The position numbers were made by a program, and so were the translations under genes. A model generated the notes under the pieces. It saw nothing but the letters and a program-made list of their open reading frames with translations, was not told where the DNA came from and did not search any database. Below are positions 38,821-50,800 of a stretch of DNA of 64,000 nt, piece after piece. The first letter of the stretch is position 1. Each line of letters opens with the position of its first letter. Source of the DNA: Ypsolopha sequella (lineage: Eukaryota > Arthropoda > Insecta > Lepidoptera > Ypsolophidae); the NCBI GenBank assembly GCA_934047225.1, contig OW204000.1, positions 14,774,001-14,838,000 on the forward strand, in the 5' to 3' direction.

Positions 38821-41800
38821 TTATTTTTTGAACCACTTTGGTAGTTTACTACTTTGAGATGTTGATGCTGCATTTCGAGATGTTGAAGGTTCGTCCAATT
38901 TTCTCCTACTGGGAGCCCTGTAAAGACAAGAGAACAGTTTTAAAAATTGGCACACATTTCAATACAATTTTAATCCAAGAATTTCGCGCATGTGTAAGTA
39001 GACTGAAGAACAATCCAAGCCAACGTACAGCAGCCCAATTACACTATTATATGCAGTGCTGCTGAACGTCAAACATGTTATTATTCGTACAAAGCCGAAG
39101 CCAGAACCGAACCTGTTCAATAAAATTTTAGGTTCAGAAAAACTGCACGCGCGCGCGCTGCATTGAACAGTGTAATTGAGCTGCAGGATATTTTCTTGGA
39201 TTGCAAATTTTAATGATCCCACGTCCTGCTCGTTTCATTCAAACAAAAATTTTCCGCTGCTATTTGCAACTTCATCTGCGCTATCCACCTGGTACCTATT
39301 TGATAAGTTCCAGCCACTGAAATGTATCAACACATGTCAGTTTAATCAGTTTATCAACACGGTTCTGGCTAGTATAGAACGAGGAGAGGGAGTGCGCGGG
39401 CGGATACTGCGCAGTGGGAGCTAACTTCACGCCCCTCCGTTGCCAGATGAGAAAACTGACATTACATTGACAAATTACAGTGGGGTTTACAGTAGAATTA
39501 AAAACATATTTTCTTTGAAATTAACGTTAGTTTTGCTTGTAATATAGCTTTTTAGATTTTTGTGAAGTTGTATGTAATGTTGAATTAGGTATTTTATTTT
39601 ATATTTTCATAATATAAATCACTTGCACGCGCCAAATAAATCCGTGACGTAAACTCCTATCAATGAATAAAGTAACGATTGGACTTAGTGGTCACCCCGG
39701 ACCGAAACGGTCCATAAACGTAGTATACCGATTGTAGAGTATGGTCTGTGAACACAAGGAGGCGGAAATTAGGCTTACTCGGTGTGGTTTAGGTGCGTCA
39801 AAAGCGGACGCCTGGTAAAAGGATTAAATTCGCTGTGAACACAAGGAGGCGGAAATTAGGCTTACTCGGTGTGGTTTAGGTGCGTCAAAAGCGGACGTCT
39901 GGTAAAAGGATTAAATTCGGAAATAAAAGCACTTGTTGATTAAATTCGGTCTTATTATTGTCGAGCGAGGACCCGACACCTATATACTAAATATATCATT
40001 GTGTGCGGGTGAATGAGTGAAATAAATTAGAATGACACTCACTGATTTAATTCGGTGCGCGTACCCATAAAAAGGTAATTATAGCACGCGGTCAATACCA
40101 TAGTAAAATGGATTTTAAGAACAGTGCATTGTTTGTGATTAGAGACACTGCTAAAAGCCCGCTTTGTTTCGATAAGTTCATATTTTGTTTTTATTTACAT
40201 AAGCTGCGTAAAATTTTCAACTAACTCATGTGATTTATGGCGATAGAAAAATTACAGTGTACAGTTTATCGTGTTAAATTAGATTAGATCTACTATAATT
40301 ACACTGTGTCTGGCAACACTGCCGCCCGCCTTCTACGTAGTGCCACACCCCCGACACTCTATACTGAGTGCTCAAGTTATTTACCTACACTCTGACGCGC
40401 GCACTGGCTTGTCCGCACACGCTTGTGTGTGTGCGTGAGCTCGTCTAGGGCTGGCAGTAAGCGTGTGAGCGTCGTCGATTGAGCGGGACAACATTATAAC
40501 TCAGCAACTTCTCTTCCTAAATTTTAGCGTGGTTAATCTCTAGGTCCTAGTTCTGGCTCCCCAAGGATTATTTTTGTATTAAAAATATATACATCGTCAC
40601 AACTCGAATCAAATGCTCGAGGGGGTGTTAGAGGTGTTCCGAGTGTGAACTTTGAAATGCAAATCACAGTCCACACTCGGTACACCCGCGTTTCACCTAC
40701 AAATATTACGTCCCAACGTGATGGGTAGTGAGCCCTATCGCCGTACTTCGGGCACAAATACACATTTTTTAGGACATGTTGGAATTTGCTCAGCTCGAAC
40801 GGTCACACAAAAACATTAGATTTTTAAAATTTCAGCTTAATATTGAAATTCTTACCAACTGTCTGAGAGTTGCAGTTAACGTCCTAAGCCAATAAATAAA
40901 AGAAAATGCCTTGCTTACGTTCATCGGCAGAAAATTTAAAAAATCTCCGTTCTTTATTTTTTGCTCCGTTTTCAATACATCCATAAATATCACAAAAACG
41001 AACCATATTAATTAAAAATCAGTATCGTAATAAAACAAAATACGCGCGCAGTGAACGAGTGGTACTCGAGCCTGCCTCCAGATTTGCCACTAACTTGCGG
41101 GGGACGATAAACTCGCGCGGGGAGGTGAGTGTTGCTTCTTTACGTAGTAATACTTTATATTCTCTGGTAGTGCCCTTTCGTGAAAGAGGTAACTGATACT
41201 CAAGTGTATTTTCAAAATTCGTCTATCTTATGTTACTTTTAAGACATCATGTTAGACAACAGTGAAAGCCACATTTTAAATACGTTCAGTAGTTTTTAGG
41301 CGTATCGCGATACAGATAGACCAAAATGTCTAGTATTTTTCAATATATTGGTTAACCCTTTGCATGTCCATTACGCGTAGGTTTGCGTAAACTTTTTAAA
41401 TGCTCCATGTGTCTATGACGCGTAGGTTTGTGTCATAAAAAAGTGGCGGGTAGCAGATTCAAACTTAGTTTTACTTTTTTGTCGCTACTGAGGTGAAAAA
41501 TATACCATTAAGTATTATCGTTGTTTTGTTGGCAATATGTTGATATACCCTGATTGGTTGGAAATCAACCAATTACATTTTAAAATAAATAAAATGTGCA
41601 AACGGGACTCTTCCGGTAGTATACGCGCTATACACGGTAATGGCGGGCGGCTGGTCGCATTTCATCGTTTTTTTGTGTTTTTTGAATACAATAGTTATAT
41701 TTACATTTTGTAGCATTCGCTACAGGTATTCAACCTTTTTCATCTATTTTAGTCTTACGTTGTCGTTGATTTCTTTACTGAATGATCAATTTTTAAAAAT

Positions 41801-44800
41801 TTAGAATGTTTTGTCGTGTTCTTTTGTTATTTTTCTCATATCGAAGAGTATCGTCGTCGAAACAATACAAAATTTGCAATGGAAAATTAATATATAAAAT
41901 TTGAAATCCCATTGGATTCACGAAACAGAGCACATTTGCCATAGAGCCATGGAAGCCTGTTTTTTCTTCATTTCCTGGTAAGTTTTGTGTACTTTTGGTT
42001 TCATTCTCTGAAAATCCCTTTTGTCCCGTTTCCAATACGTTAATTTCCTTGCCCAGATTTCGTAGGCATGTCTTGACGCTGTTGTTTTATTTCTTTACAG
42101 CGACCCTTCAGGTTTTTTAAGGGTTTTTTTCATTTCCCCCATTTTCCGCGCGCCACCTTTTCATCCTGTTTGGTTGCGCATCTGAAGTAAGGCTGAAGGA
42201 ACGGACCACGTGCGCTGGTAAAGTCCGTTTCCCAAGTTATTCCTGAAGTTGGTGTATGACAATCACGGTTTGACTGACTAATCCGTGAGAAGACTTCCAA
42301 CATCTACGTCACGAAGACACCCCTATCAGGTTTTTATATCTGTAGCCTGGCATTTAATAGACCCTGAATCAATCATTTTCTTCCTTAATGTAAAGCTAGA
42401 TAACAATTGCTTTTAATACCTTAAAGTTATATTTTCTCTCGATTAGAAGTTACTAATACTTCCGCGAAATTCTAGTTTCTGGGATCCTATAAACTAGTTT
42501 TAATATTCAATTTCGAACCCATAATATTGTAAACCAATAGCGTCGTTAAAGCTCCTAAAACAAAATCCTAAAACAAGATAGACTAGGCATTTTTTTGTGT
42601 TAATTTTCGAAGTTCCGACGTACCTAATACTCTTCTGATATACTTGTGTTTTCATACCTTTTTTTACTTCAGTGTTGTTATTTTTAGTATATCCGAAAAA
42701 ATTATATAGTGTCTTTATCCTGATTTATCTTTTTTTTTGGCTGTCACCAGGCTTGCCTGGTGGCAGTCCAAATTTAGGCCAGATCGACCAAGTTAATAAA
42801 ATTACACTCGTGATTCTATGGTAGCTTACAAATAATTTTTAAAATGTAATGCTATAATTTATAATACATGTAGTAACCGCGAAATTTATTTGTGATTCTT
42901 CTAGTGATACGTTTGTATTGTGAATAGCCGTCTGGGCTAAATTATGAGTGAAAACAAGTGATAATCTGGTGTAGTTTTGGGTAAATACCAAATATAATCG
43001 ACGAAAATGCCTACATAGGATTATTATCGAGGTAAATGTTCTACACAAATTTTTAGCCCATTTGATTTGGCTTCTTATGATATATAACATAACATGTGAT
43101 ATATAACCTAAGATAACGAAAACCATGGATTTCTGAATCAAGTCTGAATGATTTTACAGCCATTTTCCCGTGATGGCGACACTGGATGGGTTAATGGATC
43201 TTGGAGGCCGGAAGAGGGAGATCGAAATTGTAGAAAATAAACCCGAAATTTTTACAACATAGCCCGTATTTTGGCTGATTGGCGACTTATCGCCCAATCT
43301 GGCAACACATAAATTTTTTTCAAGTAGATAATCAATTGCTATTTCTTCAAAATTATGTGGTTCTTTCGGGGCCGCAACTGGCATGTGATGTGTAGGGTAG
43401 GGATCTCAAAGTTCAGCGGGTCTACCGCGTAATTCTGATTTGTATCAACTTCAAGCAAATGCATGCGAAATTCAACGCGTGCAAAAGAGATGGCATGTTA
43501 GGCGGGCGTCGTCGCACGCACGACAAATTTCAATCTCAAGTTGATGTAATTCTGAAAATCAGAATTACGCGGCAGACCCGCAGGTCTGCTTAGGGGGCTA
43601 AAAGAATCAAGATTTTTTCTCTTGTACGGATAAAACCCTTGCAAATTAATTAACAATATTACTTAATTAAACATTATATCCAATATTATACCTGTATTTG
43701 GATGCCAGAATACTTGCAGCATCACTGGATGTTTGTTGGGAATAAAATTCACTTTTCAAACATGGTCCTGATTTGTCTCCCGACAGCCACTTGAAGTGCA
43801 TGTGGACACAAGGTACGAATTTAGCGTCCAGTAATGTTGTTTTGGGATCCAATGTATCTTTTAAAGGAGTGGTATCTAAAAATAATGAACATAACGTTAA
43901 ATATATCCTATGTACAAAAATAGTCAAGTGTGAATGGAAATCGCGTGCATGAAAATCGCAATTCGCAAAATATTTGTGTTTTATATTACAGCTAGCGCCA
44001 TCTAGACGATACAATCGAAGTCGTGATGCAGATTGGTATAGTGCTCAGACCATAGAGGGTAACAACTATGGCTCAGACTGGTAGAAGAGTACCTACTATA
44101 TTCTTTGGCTCAGACCAAGTGCAGTAACATCGACAATGGATTTGTCTCTTGTAGTAAAACATCAGTACACACATATATGTTACAAAGCACTAAACTTATT
44201 TAAAAAAAAATCTTAAAGTTAGCGATAGCGACTTTTATCACTTTTAGTAGGAAAAAAAATTAACTTGTTTTTAGCTTTTTAAACGCAATTGATTTTCATA
44301 AAATCTTCTTGTAGGAGACGGTCTCATTACGTCGATTCGGTGTAACACGACTTAACTTATTTTAAGCGTCCTTTCTTTGTCTTTTTGATACAGAAACAAA
44401 AAGACAGAACGCTTAAATTAATTTACGTCCTGTCAAATAAGTAAAATCGTGTTACACGGAATCGACACCATTATGACTTTTGAATCGCTAATTAGGTACT
44501 ATTTAGTGCAATATAACCTACTTTGAGCTTGTAAAATTGAATAAGAGGCCTTCCTTTGGCACATAGCGACCGGTAGTTAAAAATCGCGTGCACCAAAATG
44601 CACGTGAAATGATTCGGATTGAGTCTAATTTAAAGATTAAAATTTATTGAAAGGAAATAAAATTTAGGTTTATATTTTTTCATGCAGATTTTAATAAACT
44701 ATGTTTTCTTGCTGTGAGAAATAAAACTCAAGTTGTTTTAGAGAAATTAAAACATCATTCCAAAAAGCATAATTTAAAAGAAATTAATCTATCGCCTGAA

Positions 44801-47800
44801 AATTATACAATATATACAATTATACAACTGGCTTTGTAACGCAAGTCTGGATAAACATATATTTTAGCTCTACATTAATCATAATCAGGTATGTGGTTGA
44901 CTCAATATACCTATTTACGCAAAAACTCTGCAGGAGCCTTGTATTAATTTGTGTTGGATATAAGTAGTAGATATCACAACTATTCAATTTTTATTAAAAC
45001 TATGCTCACATTGTAGTTTTAGATACTCTTCTCAAATAACTCAAAGAAACGCTATAATAAGTTTTTTTATTTCATTCACATGTTTTTGTAAAAACCGTTT
45101 TTTTTTTATTTATCTCCGTTCGCTTCTTCAGACACTTTAGACAGACAGACACTATTTCTACGATTCTACATTCCGAAGTAAAGGAAAACATGGTTTGGAA
45201 TTTGGAAGTATTTTTTTCTAAGTAAATCGAAAAATACGCGCTGTAAATTTCAACTAAAAAGTATCCTTAGGCAAAGCCCTTTTCAAAGAAAGGTGTTTTT
45301 AACTATACGGAAAATATTATCGAGCCAATAAACCCCTTAACTAGGTGCCGACGGACAAGTAGGCTTTATAACTATTTCAAGTTGATAAAAGAAAGTCTCG
45401 GAAAAATGTGGTTGTGATGTGACAGATACACAAACAGATAGACGGGCACACGAGCCATACAATGTTTCCACTGTTGCTACAGAATCATAAAAAACAACAC
45501 GTATATCTCATTTGCTCGAGGGGGTGTCAATGGTGTTTCCGAGTGTGGAATGTTACTGGGACTGTCAACACTCAACGGTAGTATACCCTCTTTTAACCGA
45601 CGATATTTTACGTCCTAACGTAATACCCCTATCAAGAATCACCCCCTTGAGCGAGCAACATAGCTTATAGTCGAACTTTGGAGTAAGTACATCTAAAAAG
45701 AAAGTTGTCAATCCACGTCTTCTCGTGGATGTCGTAAAAGGTGACTAAGGGATTACAAAAAGGTATGCCAACAATCTGTCTCTGTAGTATTGAGGGTCGT
45801 AAGGTTGGCCCCGTCTGCAGAGACCACGTAGGCACCAACTTACTGGCTTCAGCCGTGGCTTGTCACCACCTTCATGACGAAACCATGCCGCCAAGCGACT
45901 CATCGTGTTCCGGCATGACGTCAAGAGAAGCGGTGCCGGGAAGACTAGAGAGGCATTCGTCCGTTACCGATTTCCGTAGATGTTTGCGGAAGTCCCTGGA
46001 AAGACTTATTAAAGCCTTGCCTGCTGTCACTCTCCCAGTTTATGAGCAAGGGCCCTTCATTTATTGACGCTTTCCATCAGGTGCGGTAATGGCCAGGTAC
46101 AAGCCCAATTACGTTAAAAAAAAAGTATACAAGTACTACCTACACACGAAAGATGCCCTACTGACATGATTCGAACCGGGTCTCAGGATTGAGAAGTGAT
46201 GTCTTACCGCTACTTTAGTTTACTATCATCTGTACTAAATGGTAAAATAGTAGATTATTTCATCTAGCGGAAATCGCGAACCGTGGCCGCATCATCGAAT
46301 TTGACGCCGCATGAGTTAAGCCTCAATGGCACTCACATTGGCTCGTCGCAACACTTCGGTATTCCGAAGTCGATTAGACCCAGAAAGATCTTTAAACTAC
46401 ACTGCTTCTGAATAACTATTCTGATATTCACACAACCATGTTTTCCCATGGGAAGTTGGGAAGTAAAGCGACGTTCACATGTTATTTAGGCTGTTACTTA
46501 TGACGCAAGTATATTTTGAACCAACTCACAAACTTGAAACTCCCTCTCTGGAGTTTGGAGATGTTCTTTGATAAAGTTCGTAACATCTTCAATAGTATCT
46601 GTCGGAAGGAACACTCCTTGTAATATAATGTGATCTGGGAACTGTACTCTTACAACCGCATTCTTGTACACATTTTGTCCGGATTCCTGAAATAATGAGT
46701 AGAAAAGTAAATTATTATTCTTCCAGGATGACCGCCGGGAGTGGCAAAGTCCTGGAAAGGCTTATGTCCAGCAGTGGGCTAACTAGGCTGATGGATGGAT
46801 GTATGAACCTAAAAAATGTTGGTAACAATTTGCTTTACCATTTTTCAGGATGAAAAAAAATTGTGATTTGATTAGAATAGAAAAAGGAATGCTTCGGCGG
46901 TTTGGGTTTACAGAGAGAATGAAAGAAAGGAGTGTCTAAACAAATATACGGTGTGCAAGCAATTGGAAGGCAACACTCGACCGGGCTGCCGTGGAAGGAT
47001 GTATGCCTACCAAATTGGTAACATACTGGAGAAAAGTCAACTTTAGAGCACCCAAAATAAAAGAGCTTGTATGACTAGATTGATGGATGTGGAAAAGGCA
47101 AGAGATGTATCAGGATCGTAGCAGATGATGCAGATTATCTGCCTACCGCTCTGGGAGACCGGCGTAATTAGTATGTATGTATGTTCTTTATTACATAAAA
47201 TGTACTAGTTTTCTACGCTTCGCCCGCGCCTATTACGTGTAAGCTTGGATAATCTGGATATATAGCAATTAGTATATTGTTACTTTAATTTTTTTTATAC
47301 TATTTGTAGGAATGTGTGCTCACTTGCTTCTGAAGTTGTTCCCTTTTATTGGAAGTAAGTAGCGGAGTATTCTCTAGTTGTAATCGTTGCTGCTGCAACT
47401 CATGATACAACTTGCGGACTTCCTCTATTGAGAGGTCATAGAAGTCATCAGGAAGGTCCTCTAGCTCTTCATCTTGATTCTCAGGTTGCGTGAATGCTAC
47501 AGCCTTTTGTGACCCCAACTTAAATAAATAAAAAAAAACGTTATGGCATTTTGACAATATCTTTTTTCAAGATATAGTACGCGACATGGCGGGAGTACGG
47601 GTGAGTCCCTATGAAATCGCCCGCACCACTCCTGCCTGTCGCATAAAATAGGTGGGTTAAAATAATTATGGGTAAAATGCCGCTCTATCAGTTATTATCA
47701 GAAATACAAATATACAACTAGTACAATCAAACAGAAATGGTAAGAAAAAAGGTTATTCGTTTTCTCATAATAAATATGTCAGTTAAATCAAGAAAATGCA

Positions 47801-50800
47801 ACAAAAGCTTTGACTTTTTTTTATAAAACTTACCATAAAGCTGAAAAAAAAGAGGGCCCGATAGATACGTCCAACTATCGACATACTACACCAATGCGTT
47901 CAACGGTAGTCGACCTGTCTGCCGCTTCAAGGGGTAGTTTGCAATTTTAACATTATTGAAGTACTCTGGACTTCTCAGCTAAGCATTGTACATTGTTGAG
48001 GCTTTCAGTTTGTTCAGTGACAAGTTCGTTTAGGTAAATCTTCATTACACCCTGCTTTAAACTGTGGTAACTTCGGCGCGAAACTGTAGTAAGTACTTAC
48101 CTAACTATGACGGCGCGCGTTCGCAGTGCAGCACAGCAGTACCTACTCTACCTTTTCCTTCAAGTCCCGTTCCCATCAAGGATACCAGACATGGTTTATG
48201 AAACAATTATTCCTGAACATTTCGTGATTGTTCAAAAACGAAGCACGTTTCTGGCAAGCCATTTTTCTAGTAAAAATTAGGTGCAAGTATCACTCACCAA
48301 GTATCGTAACCAGCGCTACTAGATCGCGCACATTTTAAAAGCGCACGCGGCAAATTTACAACGAGCACGCGTCTCACGTCACGGTAACATACGGTCGCGA
48401 GTTTGCGCCCAACTAACTGAAGCCGCCAGCGCGGGCCTACCTTCTTCCTAGTCGTACTGCAATACCGTTGAACTTCAACAGTTGAAGGCTGCTGAATTCT
48501 AGACTTGATGGTTGAAAAAGTCTATACCCTGTTTAATATTAAATTAAATCCTTATTTTACTTACAAAAGTTACTTCTTCTTCAATCAGAAGTCTTCTTTC
48601 TAAAGACTCCTGGTTCATAGAATTCTTTGGTTTTGTAACTGAACTGCTCTTTGCATCTTCTGTTTGGAAGTCTACTTCCATTGGTTCATCAGATTTCTGA
48701 CCAATTTCTTGTTTAGTATCATCATCTTTTTCTTTATTAGAATTGGACTGTAAATTCAACTTTTCTTTCTTTATCTGGGCTATGGGGTTAAACGGTTTAT
48801 TTTCTTCAATAGTTTCTTTTTGTTGAGATGTTGATGGAGCATCAATGGGAATTTCTATTTTGGGTTTGGGGTCGGCAGTCACTTGTTTATGCTTATTATA
48901 ATTACTTTCTTTGTCTGGTACTGGTTTGGCTCTGTACACAGATGATACATTTGCTTGCCTGAAATTAAAAACAAAGTTTCTGAAAATATTATTATTGACC
49001 CTTAACTGGCGAATGAAAAAAACATAGAAGACTCATTTCTAACAAACTGTCATTCGAAAAATGGCACCAGAGACTGAAAAGGGCAAACAGCTCATAATTG
49101 GTTTGTACTGTAGTATTGCGACACTAGGTCAGCCATGATAGGCCAACTCAAAGACACAGTGAATGCTATTGGAGCCGTTGACATACAAAATTGTGTTCAA
49201 CACAATTTCTCGTGGGGTCATTTTTCAGCTCTTCCATGCTTTTTTTGTTTACTGCCCATATAGATGGGCATAACAAAAACTACTTCCTTAAGATAGGGAA
49301 GATCCAGAGTTCCTAGACAACATTTTATGGTCAGATGAAAGCACATTAAAAAAGATGGTTTCATGAACATTATTATACTTTTACAAATATAACAACTTAC
49401 TCACTAAAGTGAAAAAACAATAAACTTTTTTAATGCGTTAATACAATAGTATTGATTGATAGATTCTCAAAACAATAAAATAAGTTAATCAACTATAACC
49501 TCGACGCGGGGATGAAGGAAATTATAGTAAGCACCTCGCATGTACACTTGCGTGTTTTATTTTAACATTATTATTATTATGCTTTTACAAATATAACAAC
49601 TTACTCACTAAAGTGAAAAAACAATGAACTTTTTTAATGCGTTAATACAATAGTATTGATTGATAGATTCTCAAAACAACAAAATAAGTTAATCAACTGT
49701 AACCTCGACGCGGGGATGAAGGAAATTATAGTAAGCACCTCGCATGTACACTTGTGTGTTTTATTTTAACATTATTATTATTATGCTTTTACAAATATAA
49801 CAACTTACTCACTAAAGTGAAAAAACAATAAACTTTTTTAATGCGTTAATACAATAGTATTAAATTAAAATAGTATTAAAATAAAACACGCAAGTGTACA
49901 TGCGAGGTGCTCAGGTTTTTTGTATTTATTTATTTACATATTACAGCTTCATATTACATATTATTATTTGTTTTGGTATGTAAGTACATACATACATATA
50001 CGCATTTATAAATATTTAGGCGAGCATACTTTGTACAGTATTTAACTTATTTTGTTGTTTTGAGAATCTCTCAATCAATAATAATAATAATAATAATTCT
50101 TTATTTCAGGCAACACATGACAATATATAAAATACAATGACAAGGGCCCATAGTAAATAAATACCTTACAGACTAACATACATAATATAACACTAATTAA
50201 CACTTCCTGACTGGCGAAGTGCTGCGCGCTTGTGGAAGTGGGGGGGGTGTCAGCTAACCTTCCACGGAATCGCCGAAATACGACACCCTTCGGCCAGAAG
50301 TCTTCCTTCGTGACGAGAGCGAGGATCGTAGTAGGTACTCGCACAACAAATGAGTTGAAACTCACGTTGTTGCGCGAATGCAGCTTCTCCACTCTCAAAA
50401 CGAGGTTTGTTTTTTTCTTAATGTACTTCACCAAATCAGCTGGCTGGGTGGTGAAGTTCAGTCGGGACACGTACAACAGCGTCGAAGGTAGTGCAGGACG
50501 CAGCAAGTTGTCCGGTCCAGTCGGCGCAGTTCCGCACTGGTTACGTCGATGGGGCATCCTCTTCTTCTTCTCTACCAAGATGAAGCCCTTCTCAACGACC
50601 TGACCAGGATAGGGGTCCTGGGGTACCATACTGCGAAGGGGCTCACGGCGACTCTTGTCTGGCTCCCTCTCGGCGAATGTTTTGGTTTGCCGCTTGTCGG
50701 GAGATTTGCTGGCGGCAGCAGCAGCGTACCCGTTTGGGGTGGATACAGACACCGGTGTCGTCACCGCGAAGTGAGGCGCGGGGGGCGGCACGGGTCGAGC

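Larger units (their letters stand above)
38918..43691. other. ASPSCR1 intron 7, repeats only
   Basis: It holds an 88-bp tandem duplication (39745-39920), a dispersed repeat copy (40586-40780), a TTAACCCTTTGCATG piggyBac-like end at 41352 without a matching partner, a 42751-42775 hairpin (CACCAGGCTTGCCTGGTG) and a MITE (43416-43581). A minus-strand frame at 41793-42035 is not recognised. No host exon was seen. Confidence 0.5.

Noticed and set aside
41352..41390. Second piggyBac element starting TTAACCCTTTGCATG
   Set aside because: Only one end was found; no matching inverted end with TTAA was seen in the following kilobases.
41793..42035. 80-codon minus-strand frame as an ASPSCR1 exon
   Set aside because: Exons 7 and 8 of ASPSCR1 join in phase without it, and the text does not resemble the family.
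45741..46067. 108-codon frame as a host gene
   Set aside because: It is embedded in a repeat-like piece with a poly(A) tail, has no splice partners and no recognised domain.
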